In this document: positions 24,251 through 31,633 of the stretch, piece after piece
Layout of the letters: the number at the start of each line of letters is the position of its first letter
Numbering within the stretch: the first letter of the stretch is position 1
NCBI GenBank assembly: GCA_963588905.1
Contig: CAVAJF010000001.1
Span: 1-33,187 of the forward strand
Source of the DNA: Butyricicoccus_A sp963588905
GTDB lineage: Bacteria; Bacillota; Clostridia; Oscillospirales; Butyricicoccaceae
Length of the DNA stretch: 33,187 bases
Direction of reading: 5' to 3'
Position numbers and translations under genes: made by a program
Notes under the pieces: generated by a model
The model's database searches: none
What the model saw: only the letters and a program-made list of their open reading frames with translations
Told to the model about the DNA's origin: nothing

Positions 24251-25043
24251 CGATAATCTGAATATATTGTTTCGGACGACAGACAATAAAACGATGTCAT
24301 TAGAGCAATCAAAAAAATTCACGAATGCTAAAAGAAAAATGAAGGAAATCTGTAGCGCATTATCCGTGGATACTAAAGAGTATAACTCACAGGAGACAAT
24401 TGAGAATATCAACGAATACATTACATCAATAGATAAGCTAGATCGGATTTTGTATTCAGAGATAAGTAATCATATCTATTCACTAGATGTGACTCAAAGA
24501 GGAATGTTTGCTACAAACGTAGAAAAACTGTTGTTATATTCGATTGATGATAAGAATTCAGTAAGTGAAGATTGTAAAAAAATTATTGTAAAAATTTATG
24601 ATCATTTTCAATTAGCCTTATATCAGATTGAAAATATTAAAAATATTTTCACAGATAGTATCGAAGAAGCAAAAGAAAACCTACAAAAGCAAGTAAAAGA
24701 TATTGAAAAAGAATACATCTCTATACTTGGCATTTTTGCTTCAATTGTACTTGCTTTTGTTGGAGGAATTACATTTTCAACATCTGTTTTGCAAAATATT
24801 TCTTCGGTTAGTGTTTTTCGATTATTGTTGATTGTTGATTTCTTAGCATTTATTCTTATCAATGTAATTTATATTTTAGTGAAATTTATTTTTACTATAA
24901 ATGAAAAAGATGCAAAGCTTTTCAATATCAAGACGTTAAATATTGCGTGCTTGGTCATTGCAGTAATTATAGTGACTTCATGGGTGTTTAATGTTAATCA
25001 GATTCCAGATTTTATTTCAGTTTTTTTGCCTTGGACTAAGTAA
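24243..25043 (+). CDS. Three-helix membrane protein paired with the Panacea antitoxin (candidate membrane toxin)
   Basis: 266 residues; AAAGGAG lies 6 bases before the ATG, inside the end of the Panacea gene. Residues 1-125 are mixed charged helical sequence with no family recognised. A heptad-like stretch at about 125-157 (IENIKNIFTDSIEEAKENLQ ... VKDIEKEY) suggests a coiled coil. Three membrane helices follow at about 160-182, 190-216 and 232-250, and the C-terminus is short (PDFISVFLPWTK). No enzyme motif is visible. Known PanA partners include membrane-acting toxins, and overlap with the Panacea gene makes this the likely cognate toxin or effector. The function is an inference from neighbourhood and topology only. 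Confidence 0.65.
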   Translation: MPDDNLNILFRTTDNKTMSLEQSKKFTNAKRKMKEICSALSVDTKEYNSQETIENINEYITSIDKLDRILYSEISNHIYSLDVTQRGMFATNVEKLLLYSIDDKNSVSEDCKKIIVKIYDHFQLALYQIENIKNIFTDSIEEAKENLQKQVKDIEKEYISILGIFASIVLAFVGGITFSTSVLQNISSVSVFRLLLIVDFLAFILINVIYILVKFIFTINEKDAKLFNIKTLNIACLVIAVIIVTSWVFNVNQIPDFISVFLPWTK

Positions 25044-25129
25044 TATAAAAATATTCTGACTGTCATATGAGGTAATCTCGAAAAGTTAGGTAAATATTTA
25101 TAAAGTAAATTATTCAAGTTATCAAAAAT

Positions 25130-25173
25130 GGCTTGCTGTCTGTGAATTGCAGGCGGCAAGCCTCTAAGTTTTG
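25130..25173 (+). terminator. Hairpin terminator between the Panacea operon and hsdM
   Basis: A 13-base stem (GGCTTGCTGTCTG with CAGGCGGCAAGCC, including two G-U pairs) with a 7-base loop, then TCTAAGTTTTG. The T-tract starts late, so strength is uncertain. The rest of the 254-base gap to hsdM is AT-rich; no clear sigma-A promoter for hsdM could be assigned in it. Confidence 0.55.
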
Positions 25174-25297
25174 TCTTAATTTTGCGGTTGTTGTGATAAA
25201 TATTCTGATATTTAATTAATATATAAGATATTCTCGTTTCCTATCACAACTGTGTAAAAAACTCCAGATGCGTTATACACCCGGAAGGAGAATCATT

Positions 25298-26875
25298 ATG
25301 GCAGATACAAGTACATATCAAGCGCAGGCGTATGAATTGTCACAGAAATTATGGCAAATTAGCTGTGAATTACGAGGACATATGGATGCCAGTGCGTTTA
25401 AAAATTATATTCTTGGAGTTATTTTCTATCGTTATCTGTCAGAACGTACTGAGATGCGCATGGCAGAAATTCTTGAAAATGACGGAATAACATACGAAGA
25501 AGCATTTGCAAATAATAATTATAGACCCATTGTAGAAGATTGGTCTTTATCCAAACTAGGGTATGTCATCAAGCCGGAAAATTTGTTTCGTAACCTGATT
25601 CGTAAAATTAAAAAATTAGAGAATGATACGGATACATTCAGCGTAGAAGATTTTGAAAAAGCAATCCATGACCTTATAAGTTCCACAAAAGGTTATGAAT
25701 CCAACAAAGTATTTGATGGATTGTTCAATGATCTACGCTTACAGGACGCACATCTTGGAGAAACCGTAGCAGATCGTACAGATATGATTGGACGTATCAT
25801 GACCAAGGTTTCAGATATTGATTTTGATTTACAAGATTCTCAGTTTGATGTTCTGGGTGCAGCATATATGATTCTAATTGGCTTATTTGCTTCAAATACC
25901 AGAAAGAAAGGCGGCGAGTTTTTCACGCCCGCCGGACTGAGTAGACTTTGTGCTACACTTGTCTCCCTTGGGCTGGATGAAGCAAAGACCGTCGGTGACT
26001 GTACCTGTGGCTCTGCATCTATGCTATTGGAAGTTCAAAAACATTTGACCACACACAAAGTTGGTCATTTCTATGGGCAAGAACTAAATACTACAACATA
26101 TAACTTAGCAAGAATGAATATGATTATGCACGGTGTAGATTGGCGAAATTTTGATATTTACAAAGGAGATACCCTGAAAGACGATAAATACGGGGATGAT
26201 TTGAAATTAACAATACAGGTCTGTAATCCTCCGTATAGCTTGAAGTGGTCTGCTGATAAGAAATTTGAAGATGATCCACGATACAGTGGAGCTGGAAAGC
26301 TGGCACCGAAGGGACAGGCTGATCTTGCCTTTGTAGAACATATGATTTACCACATGGATAATGAAGATGGACGTGTAGTCGTCCTGTTGCCACGTGGCGT
26401 ATTGTTTCGTGGCGGTGCAGAAGAAACAATCAGAAAATATATCGTCAAAGACCTGAATCGTGTGGATGCGGTGATTGGCCTTCCTGCGAATCTGTTTCAT
26501 GGAACAGGAATCTCCGTGTGTGTATTGGTATTGAAAAGCAAAAGAAACGGCAATTCAGGAAATATTCTGTTCATTGATGCATTGAAGGAGTTCAAGGCGG
26601 GAAAACCGCAAAATATTTTAGAACAGGAACACATTGATAAAATTATAGATGCATATGTAAAGCGCGCCAATGTAGATAAATTTGCTTATGTCGCAGATAT
26701 GCGTGAGATTATCGAGAACGGTTATAATCTGAACATCTCAAGATATGTTAATACTTTTGAGGAAGAAGAATCAGTGGATTTAGATGCTGTAAAGGCTCAG
26801 ATTAAGGCACTGGATTCTGAGACGAAAGCTGCGATTGACAAGGCTGAACGTTTTATGAGACAGCTTGGACTGTAA
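25298..26875 (+). CDS. hsdM: Type I restriction-modification system, DNA N6-adenine methyltransferase subunit
   Basis: 525 residues from the ATG at 25298, which follows GGAAGGAG by 7 bases; an in-frame ATG ten codons earlier lacks a site. The N-terminal HsdM domain (about 14-150: QKLWQISCELRGHMDASAFK) is followed by the N6_Mtase domain: GGEFFTPAGLSRL (205-217), AdoMet motif I as DCTCGSASML (234-243, variant of D-P-A-C-G-S-G), GQELN, and catalytic motif IV NPPY (310-313). The C-terminus ends in a helical region that contacts HsdS. It methylates adenine when joined to HsdS. hsdS follows after 35 bases; no hsdR is present in the window. Confidence 0.93.
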   Translation: MADTSTYQAQAYELSQKLWQISCELRGHMDASAFKNYILGVIFYRYLSERTEMRMAEILENDGITYEEAFANNNYRPIVEDWSLSKLGYVIKPENLFRNLIRKIKKLENDTDTFSVEDFEKAIHDLISSTKGYESNKVFDGLFNDLRLQDAHLGETVADRTDMIGRIMTKVSDIDFDLQDSQFDVLGAAYMILIGLFASNTRKKGGEFFTPAGLSRLCATLVSLGLDEAKTVGDCTCGSASMLLEVQKHLTTHKVGHFYGQELNTTTYNLARMNMIMHGVDWRNFDIYKGDTLKDDKYGDDLKLTIQVCNPPYSLKWSADKKFEDDPRYSGAGKLAPKGQADLAFVEHMIYHMDNEDGRVVVLLPRGVLFRGGAEETIRKYIVKDLNRVDAVIGLPANLFHGTGISVCVLVLKSKRNGNSGNILFIDALKEFKAGKPQNILEQEHIDKIIDAYVKRANVDKFAYVADMREIIENGYNLNISRYVNTFEEEESVDLDAVKAQIKALDSETKAAIDKAERFMRQLGL

Positions 26876-26910
26876 AGTTAAGCAACCAAACCTTGAAAAG
26901 AGGTGATTGG

Positions 26911-28146
26911 ATGGCTGTACCTACGTTGAGATTTAAAGCAGATAACGAAAGGAATTATCCAGAGTGGGAAGTTAAAAAAATCATTCATGTATCTGATAGA
27001 ATGAACGTCGGATTTGTTGGATCTTGCGAATGTTATACAGATACAAGTGGCATCCCATTCTATAGAACAGGTAATCTTCAAAATGGTAAATTAATTGAAA
27101 ATGATATGAAATATGTATTAAAAAATTTTCATGAAGCAAATAAAAAATCACAATTACATAAATGGGATATTCTCATTGCTAGGCATGGAAATAGTAGAAA
27201 TGCAGCTCTATATGATTCTGATGAAGAAGCCAATTGCTCGAATATTGTTATGATTCGACCCAATTTGAAATTAGTAGATCCAAAATTTATGGTAGAGAAT
27301 ATAAATTCTGCCAGTGTCCAAAAACAGGTATGCAGATTGAAACATGGTAGTATGCAGGTTGTTTTAAACACAAAGGTCATCGGAAATTTAGATGTAGGCA
27401 TTCCATCACTTCCAGAACAACGGAAAATTGCGGAGTTCTTATCGACGGTCAATATAGTGATTGAGAAACAAACGGAAATTGTATCGGCATGGGAAGAACG
27501 TAAAAAGGGTGTGATGCAGAAGCTGTTCCGTCAGGAAGTGCGATTCAAAACTGATGATGGAAGGGAATTTCCAGTGTGGAAGAAAAAGCGAATTGATGAT
27601 ATTGCTACATGTTTTGCAGGGGCAACACCGAGTACCAAAATTCCTGAATATTGGGAAAATGGTACGATTCGATGGATGAGTTCCGGTGAAGTGAACAATG
27701 GACAAATTTATGGTACGGAAAAAAGAATATCACAATTAGGATTTGACACGTGTAGTACAAAGATGGTGAAACCGAATACAGTCGTACTAGCATTGACTGG
27801 ACAAGGAAAGACAAGAGGAATGGTGGCAATCACAAGAGTTCCTCTCTGCACAAATCAGGCGCTTTGTGCGATTGAAACGAATCATGATATTTGTGACGAT
27901 TACTTATATCAATACTTACAGACACAGTATCATGATTTACGGCGCATTTCGTCTGGTAACGGCACAAACAGTGCACTGAATGTAAAATTGGTTGGTAGTT
28001 ATGTGGTTCCAATTCCTTGCCTTGCAGAGCAGCAGAAAATCGCTGGTTGTCTTTCATCTTTGGATGCAGTCATCGAGAAACAGAAGGCAACACTAGCTGC
28101 GTGGGAACGACTGAAAAAAGGGTTATTGCAGCAGATGTTTGTATAA
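26911..28146 (+). CDS. hsdS: Type I restriction-modification system, specificity subunit
   Basis: 411 residues from the ATG at 26911 after an AGAGGTGA site. It shows the two-fold HsdS plan: target recognition domain 1 (about 1-165), a central conserved helix beginning SLPEQRKIAEFLSTV and ending AWEERKKGVMQKLF, target recognition domain 2 (about 210-370: EFPVWKKKRIDDIATCFAGA), and a C-terminal repeat of the helix (LAEQQKIAGCLSSLD ... WERLKKGLLQQMF). Each domain contacts half of a bipartite recognition site. The gene is complete, and no second hsdS, partial hsdS or site-specific recombinase that could invert it is present nearby. Confidence 0.92.
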   Translation: MAVPTLRFKADNERNYPEWEVKKIIHVSDRMNVGFVGSCECYTDTSGIPFYRTGNLQNGKLIENDMKYVLKNFHEANKKSQLHKWDILIARHGNSRNAALYDSDEEANCSNIVMIRPNLKLVDPKFMVENINSASVQKQVCRLKHGSMQVVLNTKVIGNLDVGIPSLPEQRKIAEFLSTVNIVIEKQTEIVSAWEERKKGVMQKLFRQEVRFKTDDGREFPVWKKKRIDDIATCFAGATPSTKIPEYWENGTIRWMSSGEVNNGQIYGTEKRISQLGFDTCSTKMVKPNTVVLALTGQGKTRGMVAITRVPLCTNQALCAIETNHDICDDYLYQYLQTQYHDLRRISSGNGTNSALNVKLVGSYVVPIPCLAEQQKIAGCLSSLDAVIEKQKATLAAWERLKKGLLQQMFV

Positions 28147-28174
28147 AATCAATCTTCCGCTCGATAGCTTGAAC

Positions 28175-28235
28175 GCATGCATTGCTCATATATGTTAGGA
28201 AAATGATTGATGCAATGAGCGATGCATGCTATAAT
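28175..28235 (+). promoter_or_regulatory. Promoter of the fic gene with overlapping dyad (candidate operator)
   Basis: TTGATG (28207-28212), a 17-base spacer and the extended -10 TGCTATAAT (28227-28235) lie 32 bases before the Fic ATG. The inverted repeat GCATGCATTGCTCAT (28175-28189) / ATGAGCGATGCATGC (28215-28229), with one mismatch, has its right arm filling the spacer and the left arm 25 bases upstream. This position suits a repressor site; the DNA-binding C-terminus of Fic itself is a candidate repressor. It could also act as a hairpin ending hsdS transcription, but no T-tract follows. Confidence 0.6.
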
Positions 28236-28267
28236 ATGAGTAATAAGAATTATATTGCGAGGTTCAT

Positions 28268-29299
28268 ATGAAAAGCAAACAACCCCCTTTTCAAATCACA
28301 AATAAGATTATTGGTGACGTTGCAGAAATTTCCGAATTGGTTGGCAGATTTTTAGCTCACGATCATCTTTCTAGCAATCCAAATCTGCGCCGCACGAATC
28401 GTATCCGTACCATTTACGGTTCCCTTGCCATTGAACAGAACACTTTGAGTCTTGAGCAGGTCACAGCTGTTCTGAATGGCAAGCACGTTTTAGCCCCACC
28501 AAAAGATATTGCCGAGGTTAAAAATGCTTATGAAATTTATGAACGACTAGATGAACTCGATCCCTATTCCGTGGATGATTTATTGACAGCACATGGAATC
28601 ATGACGCGTGGACTTGTTGAGGAATCCGGTATGTTCCGCACAGGTTCAGTCGGTGTTGTGGATCGAGAAGGACATGTCCTGCATTTTGGTACATTGCCAC
28701 AGTATGTGCCTGATTTAGTTATGGAACTGCTGGATTGGACAAAGCATAGCGATTTACACATGTTGGTCAGAAGTTGTGTGTTTCACTATGAACTGGAGCT
28801 AATTCATCCTTTTGCAGATGGTAACGGTCGCGTGGGGCGGCTCTGGCATACACTGCTGCTATCCAAATGGAATCCCGTTTTTGCGTGGCTGCCGGTTGAG
28901 TCCATCATCTACGATCACCAACAAGAATACTACGACGCCATCAATGCCAGTAATAATTCAGGAGAATCGACTATATTCATCGAATTTATGCTTTCTGCTA
29001 TCAAGGCATCGCTCGTAGATGCTATCAATACGAGTGATATAATGCGCGATGAAAAGGTAGACAAGAAGACCCTGCGCTGGCGAAAAATTGAGCAGTTCTT
29101 GCAGACACATGAATATATTATGAACGCTGATGTACGGAAATTGTGTGGTGTGTCGCCGGCAACAGCAACTCGAATATTATCAGAACTTGTAAAAAACAAA
29201 AAGCTTTTGCGTCAACATAAAGATGGATCTTGGATATATACAATATATATAGGGATTGAACAGAAAACTATATTGGGATTTCTCCAATTTCTGTATTGA
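28268..29299 (+). CDS. Fic-domain protein with N-terminal inhibitory helix and C-terminal winged helix
   Basis: 343 residues, GAGG site before the ATG. The Fic motif HPFADGNGRVGR (180-191) is complete, with catalytic His180 and the anion-binding GNGR. SLAIEQN (52-58) resembles the class II inhibitory motif (S/T)xxxE(G/N) with Glu56, although Gln replaces the usual Gly/Asn at the next place. A GSVGVV beta-hairpin 'flap' precedes the core. Residues about 275-330 (NADVRKLCGVSPATATRILSELVKNKKLL) form a winged helix. Fic enzymes move AMP or another nucleotide part onto protein hydroxyls; the target is unknown. The last about 20 residues are unusual (IYIGIEQKTILGFLQFLY), so the 3' end may have been altered. 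Confidence 0.9.
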   Translation: MKSKQPPFQITNKIIGDVAEISELVGRFLAHDHLSSNPNLRRTNRIRTIYGSLAIEQNTLSLEQVTAVLNGKHVLAPPKDIAEVKNAYEIYERLDELDPYSVDDLLTAHGIMTRGLVEESGMFRTGSVGVVDREGHVLHFGTLPQYVPDLVMELLDWTKHSDLHMLVRSCVFHYELELIHPFADGNGRVGRLWHTLLLSKWNPVFAWLPVESIIYDHQQEYYDAINASNNSGESTIFIEFMLSAIKASLVDAINTSDIMRDEKVDKKTLRWRKIEQFLQTHEYIMNADVRKLCGVSPATATRILSELVKNKKLLRQHKDGSWIYTIYIGIEQKTILGFLQFLY

Positions 29300-29401
29300 T
29301 GGTTATTATAAAGATAAACTACGAGTTTACTTGTGTTGATTTTTAGACCGGAATCGCATATTACGATAAATAATATCAAAAAATTGCAAACAGTTTTGTA
29401 T

Positions 29402-29432
29402 GGGCGGCGTTGCGACGACGCCCTAGTTTTTT
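29402..29432 (+). terminator. Rho-independent terminator downstream of fic
   Basis: GGGCGGCG and CGACGCCC pair with one internal mismatch around a small loop and are followed by TAGTTTTTT, about 100 bases after the Fic stop. Confidence 0.75.
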
Positions 29433-29440
29433 ACAGACGG

Positions 29441-29468
29441 TTGATAAATAGCTAGTTTAAAGTGTAAT
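29441..29468 (+). promoter_or_regulatory. Promoter of the phd antitoxin gene
   Basis: TTGATA (29441-29446), a 16-base spacer and TGTAAT (29463-29468); each hexamer matches consensus at five of six places. It lies 33 bases before the Phd ATG and directly after the terminator of fic. Confidence 0.5.
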
Positions 29469-29500
29469 GAAATTAGTTAAAATAAGGAGGTGATAATGAT

Positions 29501-29737
29501 ATGATTACTGCAACTGCAACTGAAATACAGAACAATTTCGGAAAGTATCTGAATCTTGTGATGTCCGGACAGGAAATCATCGTAACAAAGAACGAACGGG
29601 AAGTCGGTCGTTTCATTCCAAAAGATGCCGCTGTATCTTATCTGACAGATTCCCTTATTGGAATTCTGAAGGAGGGATATAGCTTAGATGATGTCAAGGC
29701 AGAAAGCATGAGAGCAAAGTATGATTCTGTTGATTGA
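29501..29737 (+). CDS. Phd/YefM-family antitoxin
   Basis: 78 residues with a strong AAGGAGGTGAT site. The N-terminal Phd DNA-binding fold is clear: MITATATEIQNNFGKYLNLV, then GQEIIVTKNEREVGRFIP. The C-terminal part (ILKEGYSLDDVKAESMRAKYD) is the toxin-binding tail, and its YSLDDVKAERMAKYE-like form is typical of antitoxins partnered with PIN toxins. The toxin frame starts inside its 3' end (overlap of 17 bases), but only a stub of that toxin remains, so this antitoxin appears to be an orphan. Confidence 0.88.
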   Translation: MITATATEIQNNFGKYLNLVMSGQEIIVTKNEREVGRFIPKDAAVSYLTDSLIGILKEGYSLDDVKAESMRAKYDSVD

Positions 29738-29816
29738 TACCAATATTATTTTGAGCACGGATGAACCGGAACAAGAGGATATGTTTGTGAAATTCCACAC
29801 AGACAGAAAACAGTAA
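29721..29816 (+). pseudogene. Truncated PIN-domain (VapC-type) toxin stub
   Basis: The frame starts inside the antitoxin gene, as PIN toxins usually do, and reads MILLIDTNIILS, the first strand and first catalytic Asp (Asp6) of a PIN ribonuclease. It then continues with about 19 residues (TDEPEQEDMFVKFHTDRKQ) that do not look like a PIN domain and stops at 31 residues; intact PIN toxins have about 130. The catalytic core and other acidic residues are gone, most simply by a deletion after codon 12. Confidence 0.7.
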
Positions 29817-29825
29817 AGAAAAAGT

Positions 29826-29869
29826 TATACTAGATAGAATGAAAATGTAAATCGATTTTATCTAGTATA
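29826..29869. repeat. Inverted repeat upstream of the second DUF4143 ATPase
   Basis: TATACTAGATAGAAT (29826-29840) and ATTTTATCTAGTATA (29855-29869) are 15-base arms with one mismatch and a 14-base loop. No T-tract follows on the plus strand. It ends 18 bases before the -35 element of the ATPase promoter, so it may be an operator, or a relic of an element end. Confidence 0.5.
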
Positions 29870-29887
29870 GTCGATAAAATCTTTAAA

Positions 29888-29917
29888 TTGACATTGCACA
29901 TCGTTTATAGGTATGAT
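29888..29917 (+). promoter_or_regulatory. Sigma-A promoter of the second DUF4143 ATPase
   Basis: TTGACA (29888-29893), an 18-base spacer and TATGAT (29912-29917), 26 bases before the ATG. Confidence 0.65.
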
Positions 29918-29943
29918 CTGATATAGAACAGAGGTGAGATGCT

Positions 29944-31158
29944 ATGATTCAGCGTGAATTATATATGAAAAGAATTCGTCCGTTTATCGGCAATGAGCTG
30001 ATAAAAGTGCTTACCGGACTGCGGCGAAGCGGAAAATCTGTTATGTTAGAGCTGATTCAGCGGGAACTGCTTGCGATGGGAGTAAACAAAGAGCAGTTTA
30101 TCTGTTATAATTTTGAGCAGATGAAAAATGCACATCTTTGTAATGCACAGGCGTTGTATACTGAAGTCATGGCACGGGCACAGCTGATTGAAGGCAAAAA
30201 GTACCTGTTTTTTGATGAGATTCAGGAGGTGCAGGACTGGGAAAAGTGCATCAATTCCTTTCGGCTTGATTTTGACTGCGATATTTATTTGACCGGTTCC
30301 AATGCCAAACTGTCATCCGGTGAGCTTGCGACATATCTTGCGGGTCGATATGTGGAATTTATCATCTATCCGTTTTCCTTTGCGGAGTTTACTGAACTGT
30401 ATCAAACCGTATTTCCCGATGTTTCACAGACCCAGTGCTTCCGTCAATATCTAACAGAGGGCGGTATGCCGTATCTCAGCAATCTTCGGTATGAAGCACA
30501 GCCGAGCAGACAATATTTGATGGATTTATATAATTCCGTCATTTTAAAGGATGTTGTTAAACGGAATAATATTCGTGATGTTGACCTGCTGGAACGCATC
30601 ATTGCCTATATTACGACGAATATCGGCACGACATTTTCCGCGACTTCGGTCTCAAAATTCATGAAAAGTGAAGGTCGAAAGGTCTCTACGGACACGATTT
30701 TGAATTATATCAGAGCATGTGAGAGTGCATTTTTGTTCTATAGAGCCAAGCGGCAGGATGTACAGGACAAGAAAATTCTTGCCGTGCAGGAGAAATATTA
30801 TATTGCCGATCACGGCATCCGAGAGGCTGTTTTCGGCGGAAATATGCGTGATATAAACCTGATTTTGGAAAATCTCATCTATATGGAGATGCTTCGGCGC
30901 GGCTATACCGTTACCGTGGGTAAAGTTGCGGACAAGGAAATTGACTTTATCGGAGAACGGCAGAATGAAAAAATATATATTCAGGTCGCCTATTTGCTGG
31001 CATCCGAAGAAACCATTGCGCGCGAATTCGGTGTTTATAATCAGGTGCAAGATAATTTCCCGAAGTATGTTGTCACGATGGATGAACTGGACATGAGCCG
31101 GGACGGCATCAAGCACCGCAATATCAGAGAGTTCCTGCTGGCAGAGCAATGGAACTAA
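29944..31158 (+). CDS. AAA_14/DUF4143 family ATPase (second member)
   Basis: 404 residues with a GAGGTGAG site. Walker A is GLRRSGKS (25-32) and Walker B is YLFFDEIQEV (87-96), followed by a sensor-like LTGSNAKLSSGELAT and the family's AGRY-x6-PFSFAEF block. The C-terminal DUF4143 part has KEIDFIGERQNEKIYIQV; here Gln-Val replaces the Glu-x-Lys of a PD-(D/E)XK nuclease pattern, unlike the ATPase at 7547-8887 (IEVKS). This variant is common in the shorter subfamily. Function unknown. It stands alone with its own promoter and terminator, among truncated toxin-antitoxin genes. Confidence 0.9.
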   Translation: MIQRELYMKRIRPFIGNELIKVLTGLRRSGKSVMLELIQRELLAMGVNKEQFICYNFEQMKNAHLCNAQALYTEVMARAQLIEGKKYLFFDEIQEVQDWEKCINSFRLDFDCDIYLTGSNAKLSSGELATYLAGRYVEFIIYPFSFAEFTELYQTVFPDVSQTQCFRQYLTEGGMPYLSNLRYEAQPSRQYLMDLYNSVILKDVVKRNNIRDVDLLERIIAYITTNIGTTFSATSVSKFMKSEGRKVSTDTILNYIRACESAFLFYRAKRQDVQDKKILAVQEKYYIADHGIREAVFGGNMRDINLILENLIYMEMLRRGYTVTVGKVADKEIDFIGERQNEKIYIQVAYLLASEETIAREFGVYNQVQDNFPKYVVTMDELDMSRDGIKHRNIREFLLAEQWN

Positions 31159-31201
31159 ATTAGAACGAAAGATCATATAAAAAGTAGATAACAGCCAAAA
31201 G

Positions 31202-31241
31202 ACCTCCCGTGTAGGATAATAGAACTACACGAGGAGGTTTT
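31202..31241 (+). terminator. Hairpin terminator after the second ATPase
   Basis: ACCTCCCGTGTAG (31202-31214) pairs with CTACACGAGGAGGT (31225-31238) with one bulged base, followed by only four T. The right arm also contains a GAGGAGGT ribosome-binding-like sequence 6 bases before an ATG (31245), so it may instead control translation of what lay downstream. Confidence 0.55.
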
Positions 31242-31244
31242 GCT

Positions 31245-31286
31245 ATGTCTAGAAAATATAAAAAATTGATCTGTTGTTCATCTTGA
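31245..31286 (+). pseudogene. 13-codon remnant reading frame after the hairpin
   Basis: ATG 6 bases after GAGGAGGT encodes MSRKYKKLICCSS and stops within the hicB remnant of the opposite strand. The MSRKYKK start is like that of some transposase OrfA proteins, but it is too short to assign. It is probably the cut end of a lost gene. Confidence 0.22.
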
Positions 31287-31388
31287 GAATAAGGAACGAA
31301 TTCCTTTGACCTTACCATAAAAGATGCCATCTTCTTCGGAAAATTCAACACTTCCGATATAGCCTTTGTATTGAATTGTATTATTCAT
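31278..31388 (-). pseudogene. Truncated HicB-family antitoxin (N-terminal 36 residues)
   Basis: On the minus strand an AGGAGAG site precedes ATG (31388). The frame reads NNTIQYKGYIGSVEFSEEDG, then IFYGKVKGIRSL, the diagnostic first strands of the HicB antitoxin fold, and stops after 36 residues. Intact HicB proteins have about 100-150. The helix and DNA-binding tail are missing, and no hicA toxin gene is seen on either side. The cut coincides with the start of the small remnant frame on the plus strand. Confidence 0.7.
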
Positions 31389-31633
31389 ATGAATCTCTCC
31401 TGTTACGAATTCTTTTTCTATTATATATGAAAATCATAAAAAATACGACTCTCATCACGAATTTATATGTTTTTCCGATCAAAAAGCATCTGCTATGCTT
31501 TCATATATTTTCCCAGCTAAGATAAATCGAAATTCGTATTCTTTGAATTGTATTTTGAATTTCAATATTTTAGGAATGCAGTATACTTGAAACTACAGTA
31601 AGGAGTTTCAACGGAATGCAAGGAGGAGATATT
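31389..31633. other. 245-base leader ahead of the second GPH transporter
   Basis: AT-rich sequence without a gene. It would hold the divergent promoter of the hicB remnant and the promoter of the transporter gene. The sequence TTGAATTTCAA near 31555 is almost self-complementary and overlaps the candidate promoter, so an operator is possible. Confidence 0.5.
31560..31587 (+). promoter_or_regulatory. Candidate promoter of the second GPH transporter gene
   Basis: TATACT (31582-31587) is a good -10 element 47 bases before the ATG; TTTCAA (31560-31565) at a 16-base spacer is a weak -35. Confidence 0.4.

Noticed and set aside
28175..28229. Inverted repeat after hsdS as a site for specificity inversion
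   Set aside because: No recombinase or second hsdS copy is present nearby, and the repeat sits in the promoter of fic, which explains it better.
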